NCBI GenBank assembly: GCA_030949385.1
Contig: JAUZSP010000009.1
Coordinates: 62,001 to 126,000 of the forward strand
Direction of reading: 5' to 3'
From: Gammaproteobacteria bacterium
Lineage (GTDB): Bacteria; Pseudomonadota; Gammaproteobacteria; JAUZRS01
DNA: 64,000 nt
Shown: positions 30,004-39,508 of the stretch, one piece after another
How positions within the stretch are numbered: the first letter of the stretch is position 1
Layout: every line of letters starts with the position of its first letter
Notes under the pieces: generated by a model
Database searches by the model: none
Told to the model about the DNA's origin: nothing
Seen by the model: the letters and a program-made list of their open reading frames with translations, nothing else
Program-made: the position numbers and the translations under genes

Positions 30004-30783
30004 TTAACTCCCAAACATCAGTGCGGTTAGCACAAAATCCAACCCTAAAATAGCCAACGAAGCATGCACCACAGTGCGTGTCGTAGCTCGGCTGACCCCT
30101 TCCGAGGTCGGTAGCGCATCGTAGCCTTCAAACAGCGCAACCCAAGTGATCACCAGCCCAAAAACCACACTCTTAATTACCCCGTTGAGCACATCTTCAA
30201 CAAAATCCACTTTAGCGTGCATCTGCGACCAAAAGGCACCTTCATCAATGCCCAACAACGGCACCCCGACCAAATACCCCCCCATCACGCCAATGGCGCT
30301 GAACATCAAGGCCAACAACGGTAACGCGATAAAACCGGCCAAAAAACGCGGTGCTAAGATGCGTTTAAACGGATCAACCGCCATCATTTCTAACCCAGAG
30401 AGTTGCTCGGTGGCTTTCATCAAGCCAATCTCGGCGGTCAAAGCCGAACCGGCACGACCGGCAAACAACAGACCGGCCACCACCGGCCCCAGTTCCCGCA
30501 CCAAAGTCAAGGCCACCATCACCCCAAGGGACTCCTCAGCACCAAAATCCACCAGCGTATTGTAGCCTTGCAACCCCAGCACCATGCCGACAAAGAGACC
30601 GGCCACCAAGGTAATCAGCAGAGTTAATACCCCAACGGAGTGCAGTTGCTGGATCACCAGAGAAAAACGCCGCAGCAGCATAGGCAAGCTGAGCAACAAC
30701 TGCCACAAAAACAGATGCCCGCGCCCCAAACGCTCAAAAAAATCCAGCACCGAACGCCCCAAATTTTGCAAATACGTGCTCAT
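30004..30783 (-). CDS. mlaE: Phospholipid transport permease MlaE
   Basis: A 259-residue membrane permease of the MlaE/YrbE family with five or six helices. The family motif [25 protein letters not shown] (about residues 90-115) and the [13 protein letters not shown] segment are clear. I prefer ATG 30781-30783 (MSTYLQNLG), preceded by GAGG; a GTG at 30790-30792 adds three residues. It overlaps or nearly abuts mlaF. Confidence 0.95.
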   Translation of the reverse strand: MSTYLQNLGRSVLDFFERLGRGHLFLWQLLLSLPMLLRRFSLVIQQLHSVGVLTLLITLVAGLFVGMVLGLQGYNTLVDFGAEESLGVMVALTLVRELGPVVAGLLFAGRAGSALTAEIGLMKATEQLSGLEMMAVDPFKRILAPRFLAGFIALPLLALMFSAIGVMGGYLVGVPLLGIDEGAFWSQMHAKVDFVEDVLNGVIKSVVFGLVITWVALFEGYDALPTSEGVSRATTRTVVHASLAILGLDFVLTALMFGS

Positions 30784-30788
30784 CGTCC

Positions 30789-31601
30789 TCACACCTTTGC
30801 CGTTGCCAGCAGATCCTGCTGATAATCAGCCGCCGGATAGTGAAACGGCACCGGCCCATCGGCTCTGCCATCCAAAAACTGTTTCACCCACTCTGACTCT
30901 GATTGCCAAAGCTGCTGCGGAGAGCCATGCGCCACCACCTTGCCATTGGAAATCACATAAGCGTAATCGGCAATGGAGAGCGTCTCCGGCACATCATGAG
31001 AAACAATGATGCTGGTCAAATTCAACGCATCATTAACGGTACGAATCAACTCCACCAGAACCCCCATTGAGATCGGATCTTGGCCAGTAAACGGCTCATC
31101 GTACATAATCATCATCGGATCCATAATCAAAGCGCGCGCCAACGCCACCCGCCGTGCCATGCCACCCGACAACTCAGAGGTCATCAGATCCCGTGCGCCA
31201 CGCAAGCCCACAGAGTGCAAGCGAGTCAATACCAGAGGCCGAATCAAACGTTCAGGCAGTTGTGTGTGCTCACGCAGCGGAAAAGCGACGTTTTCATAAA
31301 CGTTCAAATCCGTCAGCAGCGCACCGCTCTGAAACAACATGCCCATTTTTTGTCGCAGTTGATAGAGGCTTTTCTTAGAGATGCAATGCACATCTTGACC
31401 ATCCACTACGAGTGAACCTTGATCAGGTTGCAGTTGCGCACCAATCAACTTCAACAAGGTAGTTTTACCGGTACCACTGGGTCCCATAATGGCGGTCACT
31501 TTACCGCGTGGGATATCCATATTGACACCGTCGAAAATTTTTCGCTCACCACGAGAGAAGTGCAAACCACGAATTTTAATTAAGTTAGCGTTATTTTCCA
31601 T
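30789..31601 (-). CDS. mlaF: Phospholipid transport ATPase MlaF
   Basis: An ABC ATPase that powers MlaFEDB. Walker A is [12 protein letters not shown] near residue 40, the signature is [17 protein letters not shown], Walker [10 protein letters not shown], and the switch histidine sits in [13 protein letters not shown]. The C-terminus [14 protein letters not shown] is MlaF-specific. I use ATG 31599-31601, which reproduces the E. coli N-terminal length; a GTG at 31616 with an upstream GAGGTG is a real alternative that would add five residues. Confidence 0.95.
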   Translation of the reverse strand: MENNANLIKIRGLHFSRGERKIFDGVNMDIPRGKVTAIMGPSGTGKTTLLKLIGAQLQPDQGSLVVDGQDVHCISKKSLYQLRQKMGMLFQSGALLTDLNVYENVAFPLREHTQLPERLIRPLVLTRLHSVGLRGARDLMTSELSGGMARRVALARALIMDPMMIMYDEPFTGQDPISMGVLVELIRTVNDALNLTSIIVSHDVPETLSIADYAYVISNGKVVAHGSPQQLWQSESEWVKQFLDGRADGPVPFHYPAADYQQDLLATAKV

Positions 31602-31643
31602 TGAACCCTGTTCCACTCATTCACCTCGCGTATATGACATTAA

Positions 31644-32291
31644 TCAAGCCAATAAATCCACCAAAATCTGGCACTGACGCAGATACTCTATGGAAGGCGG
31701 CTGCCCTTCAAGTACCAACAACAGTTCATCAGACTCAATGGCATCACTGGCTAAAAATAACTGCAACTGAGCCCGCAATTCACGCAGCGGCAGGCTATCA
31801 TCGAAAAACAGCACCGGTGCACTGGCAACCCTGTCCGGCTGAGCCATCTGCCAACAGAGGTGCCAATCCCGCTGCCTTAACTGTTCCAACTGCTCCTCAC
31901 TGGGAACACCGTCCAAACAGCGCAGGTAGAGCGACACATTGGCTGGCAGCGGAACATCTTCACTTAACAAATGTACCAGCTGCGACACAGGTAAATCACA
32001 AACCACCGCTTGCAAACGCTGTTGCAGCGCCAAGGGCAAAACATTCAGCTCCGAAAAAGCGTCAAATTCAACGCCATACAATAAGACAAAATCAGCATCA
32101 AGCTCCTCCAACCACTCAGCAAGAGCTTCATCAGAGAGCAACTTTATATCGTCATGCAACAAAAGCAAGGTGCAAAATTCATTGCTGTAATAACGTAAAC
32201 GCCACTCTTCGGGCAAACCTTCAGGATAAAAACTCTCATTCCAAGCGGGGTGATTCACACCGCGACTGCCAACACACATCGTTTTATTCAT
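31644..32291 (-). CDS. Uncharacterised protein with DUF72-like N-terminus, heads the mla operon
   Basis: A 215-residue acidic, Leu-rich protein. Only the N-terminus is suggestive: VGSRGVNHPAWNESFYPEGL then EEWRLRYYSNEFCTLLLL parallels the start of DUF72 TIM-barrel proteins (G-x-x-G-x-x-x-x-x-W-x-x-x-FYP, followed by YY...F). The rest is shorter than DUF72 (usually about 240-300 residues) and I do not recognise it. It lies 27-42 bp ahead of mlaF on the same strand and divergent from mlaA, so it is probably co-transcribed with the Mla genes. No function is proposed. Confidence 0.7.
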   Translation of the reverse strand: MNKTMCVGSRGVNHPAWNESFYPEGLPEEWRLRYYSNEFCTLLLLHDDIKLLSDEALAEWLEELDADFVLLYGVEFDAFSELNVLPLALQQRLQAVVCDLPVSQLVHLLSEDVPLPANVSLYLRCLDGVPSEEQLEQLRQRDWHLCWQMAQPDRVASAPVLFFDDSLPLRELRAQLQLFLASDAIESDELLLVLEGQPPSIEYLRQCQILVDLLA

Positions 32292-32362
32292 TTTTATCGC
32301 TATTTTCAGAAATTTTTTGCTGCACTGACTTAAAATCGCGCCAAGATTGAACGATAACAGAC

Positions 32363-32391
32363 TTCACCCAGTCGCAACACTGGCCTACAAT
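32363..32391 (+). promoter_or_regulatory. Candidate sigma70 promoter for mlaA
   Basis: TTCACC (32363-32368), a 17-base spacer and TACAAT (32386-32391), about 48 bases ahead of the mlaA ATG. The -10 box has five of six consensus bases and the -35 box four. It lies in the 147-bp divergent gap shared with the mla operon. Confidence 0.45.
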
Positions 32392-32438
32392 GTGTCCACA
32401 AAAACAGCATGACATGCACGTTGAACCAATGAAACCTT

Positions 32439-33251
32439 ATGACCAAGACCAACAAAACAACAATAATATTTTCCCATCATGGGCGCCGCCTGCTCTGCGC
32501 ACTGCTGCTCAGCAGTACCGTTGGCTGTGCCACCCTGTCAGGGCCTGCCCAAGAGAACGACCCATGGGAATCGTACAATCGATCCATGTACCGCTTTAAC
32601 GACGGTCTGGATCGCTCACTGATCAAGCCCATTGCCAAAGGTTACCAATTTATTTTACCCAGCTTCGTACAAACAGGAGTCAGTAATTTTTTTGGTAATT
32701 TGGATGACTTTATTGTCATCATCAATGATGTTTTGCAACTGAAAGGCCGACAAGGACTGCAAGACAGCGCCCGCGTCCTCACCAACTCCACTCTGGGGCT
32801 GCTGGGGCTGATTGACCTTGCCAGCTCTTTTGGGCTGGAAAAGCACAACGAAGATTTTGGTCAAACCCTCGGTTTCTGGGGTGTTCCCAGCGGCCCCTAC
32901 TTTGTGCTGCCGCTGTTTGGCCCAAGCAGTGTGCGTGACAGTATCGGTATTTATGCCGACGGCCTAATCAACCCACTTTATACCAATATTTCCACGGAGT
33001 ACGGCAACGCCACCATGTGGAATGCCGTCTCACTCAATCTGGTTAATATTCGTGCACGGCTGCTAAAAACCAGCAGCATCCTCGACACCGCTTCATTAGA
33101 TCCCTACGCCTACAGCCGCGAAGCCTACCTGCATCGTCGGCAAAATTTGGTTCATGATGGCACAACTCCCAGCAATGAAAATCTCGCCGATGAACTCGAT
33201 GAACTCGATGAACTCGATGAACTCGATGAACTCGATAACTCGATGAGTTAG
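32439..33251 (+). CDS. mlaA: Outer-membrane lipoprotein MlaA (VacJ), C-terminal tail frameshifted
   Basis: MlaA removes mislocalised phospholipids from the outer leaflet of the outer membrane. A signal peptide ends in the lipobox STVGC (Cys near residue 29); the family motifs NDPWESYNRSMYRFNDGLDR, GQTLGFWGVPSGPYFVLPL and FGPSSVRDS are intact, so the functional core is complete at about residue 240. The tail consists of repeated Asp-Glu-Leu triplets encoded by a 9-bp repeat. In the sixth unit one base is missing (gataactc for gatgaactc, 33234-33241), giving an early stop at 33249-33251. Restoring it extends the acidic tail to the TAA at 33311-33313. Confidence 0.94.
   Translation: MTKTNKTTIIFSHHGRRLLCALLLSSTVGCATLSGPAQENDPWESYNRSMYRFNDGLDRSLIKPIAKGYQFILPSFVQTGVSNFFGNLDDFIVIINDVLQLKGRQGLQDSARVLTNSTLGLLGLIDLASSFGLEKHNEDFGQTLGFWGVPSGPYFVLPLFGPSSVRDSIGIYADGLINPLYTNISTEYGNATMWNAVSLNLVNIRARLLKTSSILDTASLDPYAYSREAYLHRRQNLVHDGTTPSNENLADELDELDELDELDELDNSMS
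33189..33241. repeat. 9-bp tandem repeat (gatgaactc x5 plus an 8-base unit)
   Basis: Five perfect copies of gatgaactc (33189-33233) are followed by an eight-base copy lacking one g (33234-33241). The repeat encodes Asp-Glu-Leu in the MlaA tail. Whole-unit changes keep the frame; the short unit breaks it. Confidence 0.95.
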
Positions 33252-33429
33252 ATGCACTGGACGAACTGGATGAGCCACCAATCGAGACCGCTGCTGACCC
33301 ACACCCTACTTAACGCACAAGCAAGGCTTGCAAAATGGGTCTAAGCCGATTTAAATACACCTCCTCATCAAAAGGCTCAAACAGCAATGCTGCCACACAC
33401 ATTCGTCATCCGCAGGCCGTTTGAATAGC

Positions 33430-34401
33430 ATGAATCAAAAAAAGCTCCAACAATTGGGTTTGGCAGTAATCAAAACCGAACGCGCCGCACTGCAAGAACT
33501 TGAGTCACGCATTGACCAGCAGTTTGTCCACGCCTGTGAATTGATCCTAGAGTGCCAAGGTCGAGTGGTGGTCACCGGCATGGGTAAGTCAGGCCACATT
33601 GGCGGCAAAATCGCCGCCACCTTGGCCAGCACCGGCAGCCCCGCTTTTTTTGTTCACCCAGGCGAAGCCAGCCACGGCGATTTAGGGATGATTACCGCTC
33701 AAGACGTGGTGCTGGCGCTCTCCAATTCCGGTGAGACCCAAGAACTTCTGACCATTATCCCGATCATCAAACGCCTTGGCATTCCTCTGATCACTCTGAC
33801 CGGCAACCCCAGCTCCACTATGGCCAAAGCCGCCAACGCCAACCTGAATGTCAGCGTCAGTCATGAAGCCTGTCCATTGGGTTTAGCGCCAACCGCCAGC
33901 ACCACCGCTACCTTAGTAATGGGTGATGCCTTAGCGGTAGCGCTGTTGGAGAGCCGTAATTTTACTGCCGAAGATTTTGCTCGCTCTCACCCGGGTGGCA
34001 CTCTCGGTCGTCGTCTGCTGCTGCATGTGGGGGACATCATGCACACGGGCGATGGCATTCCCCGTGTGTTGCACAACGCCAGCCTCAGCGAGGCATTAAT
34101 GGAAATGACCCAAAAAGGTCTTGGCATGACGGCCATCGTTGATGCACAAGGCACCATGCTCGGCATTTACACTGATGGCGATCTGCGCCGCACTCTGGAT
34201 GCAGAGATCAATCTGCATCAGACCACCATCGCCGAGGTCATGAACAGCAAATGCAAAACCATTGCTGCCGATATGCTGGCCGCTGAAGCACTGCAACGCA
34301 TGGATCAGTACAAAATTAATGCCCTACTGGTGACCGATGAGCAACAACGGCTCGTGGGCGCACTCAATATGCACGACCTGCTTCGAGCAGGCGTGGTCTA
34401 A
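33430..34401 (+). CDS. kdsD: Arabinose-5-phosphate isomerase KdsD
   Basis: A 323-residue enzyme converting ribulose-5-phosphate to arabinose-5-phosphate, the first step of Kdo synthesis. SIS domain (about residues 35-170) with VVVTGMGKSGHIGGKIAATLASTG and LSNSGETQELL, followed by two CBS domains (about 205-323). ARSHPGGTLGRRLL joins them, as in E. coli KdsD. The ATG at 33430 is preferred to a TTG nine bases upstream. First gene of a kdsD-kdsC-lptCAB operon. Confidence 0.95.
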   Translation: MNQKKLQQLGLAVIKTERAALQELESRIDQQFVHACELILECQGRVVVTGMGKSGHIGGKIAATLASTGSPAFFVHPGEASHGDLGMITAQDVVLALSNSGETQELLTIIPIIKRLGIPLITLTGNPSSTMAKAANANLNVSVSHEACPLGLAPTASTTATLVMGDALAVALLESRNFTAEDFARSHPGGTLGRRLLLHVGDIMHTGDGIPRVLHNASLSEALMEMTQKGLGMTAIVDAQGTMLGIYTDGDLRRTLDAEINLHQTTIAEVMNSKCKTIAADMLAAEALQRMDQYKINALLVTDEQQRLVGALNMHDLLRAGVV

Positions 34402-34418
34402 CCCAAACAGAGAAATTT

Positions 34419-34946
34419 ATGCACTCCATCCAGCAAAAAGCCGCTCAAATCCGCTTGGTCATTTTTGATATTGACGGTGTCCTCACCAGCGGCGCGCTGT
34501 TTATCGGTGACGATGGTCAAGAGTACAAAGCCTTTCACTCCCGTGACGGTCACGGCCTGCGCATGTTGCAAGACTCCGGCGTGCAGGTGGCTATTATTAC
34601 CGGTCGCAGCTCCAAAGTGGTACAGCACCGTGCCAAGGATCTGGGCATCCAGCACGTCTACCAAGGCCGCCGAGAAAAACTGCCTGCCTTTGAAGAGCTG
34701 TTGCAAGCCACCGGTTTCTCAGTAGAGCAGGTCGCCTACGTGGGTGACGACGTCATGGATCTGCCCATTATGATCCGCACTGGTTTGGCGATTGCGGTGC
34801 AAGACGCGCACAGTTTGGTGAAAAAACACGCGCATTGGCTCACCCCCAGTAACGGTGGCATGGGCGCTGGGCGGGATGTCTGTGAGCTGATTATGGAAGC
34901 TCAAGGTACGCTGGAACCGGCTTTAGCGACCTACTTGGTCAAATAA
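34419..34946 (+). CDS. kdsC: 3-deoxy-D-manno-octulosonate 8-phosphate phosphatase KdsC
   Basis: A 175-residue HAD-family phosphatase without a cap domain. The nucleophile motif is VIFDIDGVLTSG near residue 15, motif II the IITGRSS segment, and motif IV YVGDDVMDLPIM near residue 108. It dephosphorylates Kdo-8-phosphate. Spacing of 17 bp after kdsD and 10 bp before lptC supports one operon. Confidence 0.96.
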   Translation: MHSIQQKAAQIRLVIFDIDGVLTSGALFIGDDGQEYKAFHSRDGHGLRMLQDSGVQVAIITGRSSKVVQHRAKDLGIQHVYQGRREKLPAFEELLQATGFSVEQVAYVGDDVMDLPIMIRTGLAIAVQDAHSLVKKHAHWLTPSNGGMGAGRDVCELIMEAQGTLEPALATYLVK

Positions 34947-34956
34947 ACTCAGCTCA

Positions 34957-35526
34957 ATGAACAGCATCCGTATTTTTATCGTGTTACTGATGGTGCTGGC
35001 CGCCACCGCGTCTTGGTGGCTCAATAAACACCCAGATCGGCTCTCCAGCAGACCTCAGCCCAGCACGGAACATTACGCCGATTTTTTTCTGCGCAACTTT
35101 AGCATTCATCAATTTAACTCAGACGGCTCAAAACAGCGCCTCTTGCAAGGCAGCCACCTAGAACACTATCCCAACGATGATTCAACTCAAGTTCGGATTG
35201 CACACATCAAACTCCAAACGCCCGCACAAGCCACTTGGATTATTGATGCACAGCGCGCTCACCTCAGTCGCAACGGTGAACAAATTGTGTTGAACGATAA
35301 CGTGGTTATGCAACGGCTTGCCTTTAAACAACTCGAAGCACTGAAACTCGAAACTCAAACCCTCCATCTCGACAGCATTGAAAATCGAGCAAAAAGCGAT
35401 CAAGCGGTACAACTCAGCTCAGAAAATGGGCTCTGGAATGCCATCGGCATGACCGCTGAGTTAAATGAGAATAAACTGACCCTACTCTCCCAAGTCAAAG
35501 GCCATCATGCAGTACCAACCCCTTAA
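34957..35526 (+). CDS. lptC: LPS export protein LptC
   Basis: A 189-residue bitopic protein: one N-terminal membrane anchor (about residues 4-24) then a periplasmic LptC beta-jellyroll (YADFFLRNFSIHQFNSDGSKQRLLQGSHLEHYPNDD in pieces, residues about 42-75). It passes LPS from LptB2FG to LptA. Sequence conservation in this family is low; the call rests on the profile and on its place between kdsC and lptA, whose start overlaps its end by 20 bases. Confidence 0.92.
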   Translation: MNSIRIFIVLLMVLAATASWWLNKHPDRLSSRPQPSTEHYADFFLRNFSIHQFNSDGSKQRLLQGSHLEHYPNDDSTQVRIAHIKLQTPAQATWIIDAQRAHLSRNGEQIVLNDNVVMQRLAFKQLEALKLETQTLHLDSIENRAKSDQAVQLSSENGLWNAIGMTAELNENKLTLLSQVKGHHAVPTP

Positions 35527-36028
35527 ATTTCTCCTACCCTTACTGCTGCTCGTTTCACCACTGGGCTGGAGCATGCAGAGTGACCGTCAACAACCGGCTA
35601 CCATTGAAGCCGATCGAGTCGAATTTGATGACCAACAAAAACTCAGTGTTTACAAAGGCAATGTCATCTTCATTCAAGGCAGCACCAAGATCCATGCCGA
35701 ACAGATGACGCTCTACAACAGAGACGGTCAATTGAATCGGCTGCGCATCGAAGGTAAACCGGCCAAATTCAGCCAGTTGGACGACGATGGCAACCCCGTC
35801 GATGCCAGCAGCGCTTTGATGCACTACCACACCGACAGCGGCTTACTGAAACTGCGCGGCAATGCACAACTGACCCGTCCAGGCGAGAGCATTCAAAGCG
35901 AACAGATTGACTACAACAGCAAAGACAAAACCGTGCTGGCCAATTCAGGCAATAAAGAAGGCCAGAAAAACCGTCGCGTTAAAATCATTTTATTACCCAA
36001 TAAAACCAACACCCCAAGCACACCATGA
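35507..36028 (+). CDS. lptA: Periplasmic LPS bridge protein LptA
   Basis: A 173-residue protein with a signal peptide ([15 protein letters not shown], cleavage near residue 23) and an OstA-like jellyroll: [21 protein letters not shown], then [14 protein letters not shown] and [15 protein letters not shown]. LptA oligomers bridge the periplasm for LPS. The stop overlaps the lptB start as ATGA. Confidence 0.94.
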   Translation: MQYQPLKFLLPLLLLVSPLGWSMQSDRQQPATIEADRVEFDDQQKLSVYKGNVIFIQGSTKIHAEQMTLYNRDGQLNRLRIEGKPAKFSQLDDDGNPVDASSALMHYHTDSGLLKLRGNAQLTRPGESIQSEQIDYNSKDKTVLANSGNKEGQKNRRVKIILLPNKTNTPSTP

Positions 36029-36750
36029 AACAGCTGCAAGCCCGTAATATTTACAAAAAATTTGGCAAACGCCAAATTCTCAATGGCGTTTCACTACAGG
36101 TCAACAGCGGTGAAGTAGTCGGCCTACTCGGCCCCAATGGCGCAGGGAAAACCACCTGTTTTTACAGCGTAGTGGGTTTGATTAAACCAGACAAAGGTCA
36201 AATTTGGCTGGATAATCAAGACATTTCACAACTTCCGATGCACGCCCGCGCTCGACTGGGCATCGGTTACCTGCCCCAAGAAGCCTCAATCTTTCGCAAA
36301 CTGAGCGTTGCCAATAACATCATGGCCATCTTGGAAGTACGTGAAGAACTGACCTCCGTACAACGTCAACAGCGGCTGGAAGAGCTGCTGGAAGAGCTGC
36401 AAATCACCCACATACGCGACAACGAAGGCATCAGTCTCTCCGGTGGAGAGCGACGGCGGGTGGAAATTGCCCGCGCCCTCGCTGCCGAACCGCATTTTAT
36501 TTTATTGGATGAACCTTTTGCCGGTGTTGACCCTCTATCCGTCATTGAGATCCAACGCATCGTAACGCATTTAGTACAACGCGGCATTGGTGTGCTGATT
36601 ACCGACCATAATGTGCGTGAGACCCTTGGAATTTGCCAACGTGCCTATATCTTAAGTGACGGTAAGGTCATCGCCGAAGGCAGCTCCGAGACCATTTTGG
36701 CTAATCAAGAAGTCAGACAGGTTTATTTAGGCAGTGACTTTCGTTTATAA
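36025..36750 (+). CDS. lptB: LPS export ABC ATPase LptB
   Basis: A 241-residue ABC ATPase. Walker [14 protein letters not shown] near residue 37, Q-loop [14 protein letters not shown], signature [16 protein letters not shown], Walker [16 protein letters not shown] and the switch histidine [10 protein letters not shown] are all present; the QEASIFRKL segment is characteristic of LptB. It drives LPS extraction with LptF and LptG, which are not in this window. Next gene is rpoN after 209 bp, the usual order. Confidence 0.97.
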   Translation: MKQLQARNIYKKFGKRQILNGVSLQVNSGEVVGLLGPNGAGKTTCFYSVVGLIKPDKGQIWLDNQDISQLPMHARARLGIGYLPQEASIFRKLSVANNIMAILEVREELTSVQRQQRLEELLEELQITHIRDNEGISLSGGERRRVEIARALAAEPHFILLDEPFAGVDPLSVIEIQRIVTHLVQRGIGVLITDHNVRETLGICQRAYILSDGKVIAEGSSETILANQEVRQVYLGSDFRL

Positions 36751-36871
36751 AGGGACGGATGTTGCTTTACTTTAGCCGTGACAAAGCCTATGTTTAACAC
36801 GAAGCCGTTTCATCTCTGGCTCTGAAATCACTCTAGAATACAATTCTGATCGAAGGAGAACATACACTAAG

Positions 36872-36949
36872 ATGCTCATCACAACTCTCTCGAAGACAGT
36901 AGCCAGAAAAGCCCCACTCCAACCTGACTCGCTTATGGGATCTATTTAG
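36872..36949 (+). CDS. Possible short leader ORF ahead of rpoN
   Basis: A 25-codon open frame beginning [13 protein letters not shown] and ending ten bases before the rpoN start. An AAGGAG lies at 36853-36858, thirteen bases before its ATG, which is farther than ideal. The 209-bp lptB-rpoN gap otherwise shows only a TAGAAT that could be a -10 box at 36834-36839. There is no similarity I recognise; it may be chance. Confidence 0.15.
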   Translation: MLITTLSKTVARKAPLQPDSLMGSI

Positions 36950-36959
36950 ACACTCTCCT

Positions 36960-38444
36960 ATGAAACACTCTCTGCAGCTACGCATCGGTCAACAACTCAC
37001 CATGACACCGCAGTTGCAACAGGCCATCCGCTTGTTGCAACTCTCCACTTTAGAATTACAAACCGAAATTCAAGAAGCACTCGAATCCAACCCCATGTTA
37101 GAAATGGAGGAGGAGCAGGCGGAAAAAAACAACAACGCCGACGAAAACAGCGAAACAGCCAATCAAACGGCTGACGGAGAAAACAGCGAAACCCCCATCG
37201 AAGAAAGCCCCATAGAAGATCTCAACAGCGAGAACATTCCCGAAGAGTTACCGGTGGACAGTGTCTGGGATGACATCTACGAGCCCTCTTACAGCAGCGG
37301 CAGTGCCTCCAGTGAAGAGAATCCCGATTTTTTGGAATTTCAAAGTAACGACATCGACAATCTACGCGACCACTTGTTTGAGCAGATGCACCTCAGCGCT
37401 CTGAGTGGTAACGATAAAACCATCACCGCCGCCATTATTGACTCCATTGACGAAAACGGCTACCTGACCGACAGCCTAGAGAACATTTTGGAAGGCATTC
37501 TCAAAGAAGAATCCGACATTGAGCTGCAAGAGCTGCAAACCAGCCTAAATTGGGTTCAACATCTCGACCCCCCAGGCGTCGGGGCGCGCAACCCCAAAGA
37601 ATGTTTACAGCTGCAACTGCAACAGTTTGCCAGCGACACCCCCGGATTGGCAGACGCACAGCGCCTACTGGAGCACCACCTCGAACTGCTGGCAGCCCAT
37701 GATTTTATTCGCCTGCGCCGAGTGATGAAAGTCAGCGAAAAAGAGCTGCTCACCGCAGTCGAGCTGATTCAATCTCTCTCGCCCCGCCCTGGTTCACAGA
37801 TCGCCAGCAACAACACCGCCTACATCGTACCCGATGTGTTTGTCAGCAAACAGAAAGGCAAGTGGCGGGTGGAACTTAACCCCGACATTGCACCTCGTTT
37901 GCGCATCAACAACCTCTACTCTGGGCTGGTACGCCGTGCCGACAAAAGCGAGCAGAACAATTTCTTGCGTAATCATCTGCAAGAGGCTCGGTGGTTTATC
38001 AAAAGTTTGCAGAGCCGCAACGAAACCCTACTCAAAGTGGCCACCGCTATCGTCACTCGTCAGCGCGGATTTTTGGAGTACGGCGATGAAGCGATGAAAC
38101 CTATGGTTTTACGCGACATTGCCGAACAATTGGAGATGCACGAATCCACCATCTCACGGGTCACCACGCATAAATACATGCACACACCCCGTGGCATTTT
38201 TGAATTCAAACACTTTTTTTCCAGCCACGTCTCCACCGCCAGCGGCGGAGAGTGTTCTGCCACGGCAATTCGTGCCATGATCCGTAAATTGATCGCAGCT
38301 GAGCCACACAACAAACCCTTGAGTGACAACAAAATTGCGAATATCCTCGTAGAGGAAGGCATCCAAGTTGCTCGTCGAACCATTGCAAAATATCGGGAGG
38401 CCATGACCATTCCGCCCTCAAATGAGCGCAAACGTCTGGCCTAA
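36960..38444 (+). CDS. rpoN: RNA polymerase sigma-54 factor RpoN
   Basis: A 494-residue sigma-54. Region I is the Gln/Leu-rich activator-binding start ([20 protein letters not shown]), region II a highly acidic stretch (about residues 47-130, rich in Glu, Asp, Asn), then core-binding and DNA-binding domains with the HTH around [20 protein letters not shown] and the RpoN box [10 protein letters not shown] near residue 470. It directs transcription from -24/-12 promoters such as nitrogen, motility and stress genes. Followed by hpf and ptsN, as in most proteobacteria. Confidence 0.97.
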   Translation: MKHSLQLRIGQQLTMTPQLQQAIRLLQLSTLELQTEIQEALESNPMLEMEEEQAEKNNNADENSETANQTADGENSETPIEESPIEDLNSENIPEELPVDSVWDDIYEPSYSSGSASSEENPDFLEFQSNDIDNLRDHLFEQMHLSALSGNDKTITAAIIDSIDENGYLTDSLENILEGILKEESDIELQELQTSLNWVQHLDPPGVGARNPKECLQLQLQQFASDTPGLADAQRLLEHHLELLAAHDFIRLRRVMKVSEKELLTAVELIQSLSPRPGSQIASNNTAYIVPDVFVSKQKGKWRVELNPDIAPRLRINNLYSGLVRRADKSEQNNFLRNHLQEARWFIKSLQSRNETLLKVATAIVTRQRGFLEYGDEAMKPMVLRDIAEQLEMHESTISRVTTHKYMHTPRGIFEFKHFFSSHVSTASGGECSATAIRAMIRKLIAAEPHNKPLSDNKIANILVEEGIQVARRTIAKYREAMTIPPSNERKRLA

Positions 38445-38468
38445 TACTTCACCAGCAAGGAGAAATCC

Positions 38469-38783
38469 ATGAATCTAACGGTTACCGGTCATCACGTCGA
38501 AGTTACTGACGCATTAAGAAGCTCAGTAACGGATAAGCTAGGGCGTGTTGAACGCCATTTTGATAATGTAACGGACATTCGCGTTATTCTTAGCGTGGAG
38601 AAACTGCGTCAAAAAGCAGAGGCCACCGTCAACGTCAGTGGCGGTACTCTGTTTGCCGAGGCCATTGAAAGCGACATGTACGCCGCCATTGACCAATTGG
38701 CCGACAAACTGGATCGTCAAGTGATCAAACACAAAGAGAAAAAGAAAAATCACAAACACGAGAAAATTCAAATTGAAACCTAA
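38469..38783 (+). CDS. hpf: Ribosome hibernation promoting factor (short HPF)
   Basis: A 104-residue protein of the HPF/YfiA family: start MNLTVTGHHVEVTDALRSSV, RVERHFDNVTDIRVIL, and ESDMYAAIDQLADKLDRQV. It has a Lys/His-rich tail. Short HPF binds the ribosomal decoding site and, with RMF, forms inactive 100S ribosomes in stationary phase. A GGAG ribosome site lies nine bases before the start. Confidence 0.95.
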   Translation: MNLTVTGHHVEVTDALRSSVTDKLGRVERHFDNVTDIRVILSVEKLRQKAEATVNVSGGTLFAEAIESDMYAAIDQLADKLDRQVIKHKEKKKNHKHEKIQIET

Positions 38784-39005
38784 CGCATAACGTAATTTAA
38801 CCTCACCAAGGCTGTTACGATTACTCCAACTTGGATCTAGCGTAGCAGCCAACTCATCTGCGCAATCTTACTCAATACAAGAATCTAACTTCAAATACCC
38901 CAGCATACAAACAGCACACATTTAACCCTATCGAATCGCTCATGGGCATGGCACACTACGCGCGATTGCTTTTGACTCTGGCTAATTCGCCATGGAACAA
39001 GACTC

Positions 39006-39473
39006 ATGACCACACTGAAACAACTGCTCTCCCCCAGCCGCATTGTGCATCAAGCACCTGCCAGCAGCAGCAAAAAAGCACTGGAAACCCTCAGCCACTT
39101 GCTCTCCTCTGCGACCCCTAATTTAAGCCAAGCGGAAATTTTCAACGCCCTACTGAGTCGAGAACGCCTCGGCAGTACCGGTTTGGGACACGGCATGGCT
39201 CTGCCTCATGGGCGCATGACTTCACTGGAACATCCCGTTGGCGCGATGATACTGTTAAAGTCAGGCATAGACTTTGATGCTCCCGATCGCCAACCGGTTG
39301 ATATTCTCTTTTCCCTACTGGTTCCCGACAGCTGTACCGAAGACCATCTGCACATTTTGGCCAAACTGGCTGAAATGTTCAGCGACCCAAACTTTCGACA
39401 GACACTTCGCCACAGCAAGGACGCACCACAACTTTTTCAGCTATTGGAACAGTACTCCGATAAAAACACCTAA
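39006..39473 (+). CDS. ptsN: PTS nitrogen-regulatory protein EIIA-Ntr
   Basis: A 155-residue EIIA domain of the fructose/mannitol type. The phosphorylated histidine is in GMALPHGR (about residue 68), preceded by ERLGSTGLG; LVPDSCTEDHLHILAKLAEMF is also typical. In proteobacteria EIIA-Ntr adjusts potassium transport and stress regulators according to its phosphorylation state. Here it starts the PTS block and its phosphodonors HPr and EI are encoded 2-3 kb downstream. Confidence 0.95.
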   Translation: MTTLKQLLSPSRIVHQAPASSSKKALETLSHLLSSATPNLSQAEIFNALLSRERLGSTGLGHGMALPHGRMTSLEHPVGAMILLKSGIDFDAPDRQPVDILFSLLVPDSCTEDHLHILAKLAEMFSDPNFRQTLRHSKDAPQLFQLLEQYSDKNT

Positions 39474-39508
39474 ACTTACCTAGTGGGTCATTTTTTAAGG
39501 AAAGAGCC

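Noticed and set aside
36025-38783. A complete LPS export machine in the window
   Set aside because: Only lptC, lptA and lptB are present; lptD, lptE, lptF and lptG are not found here.
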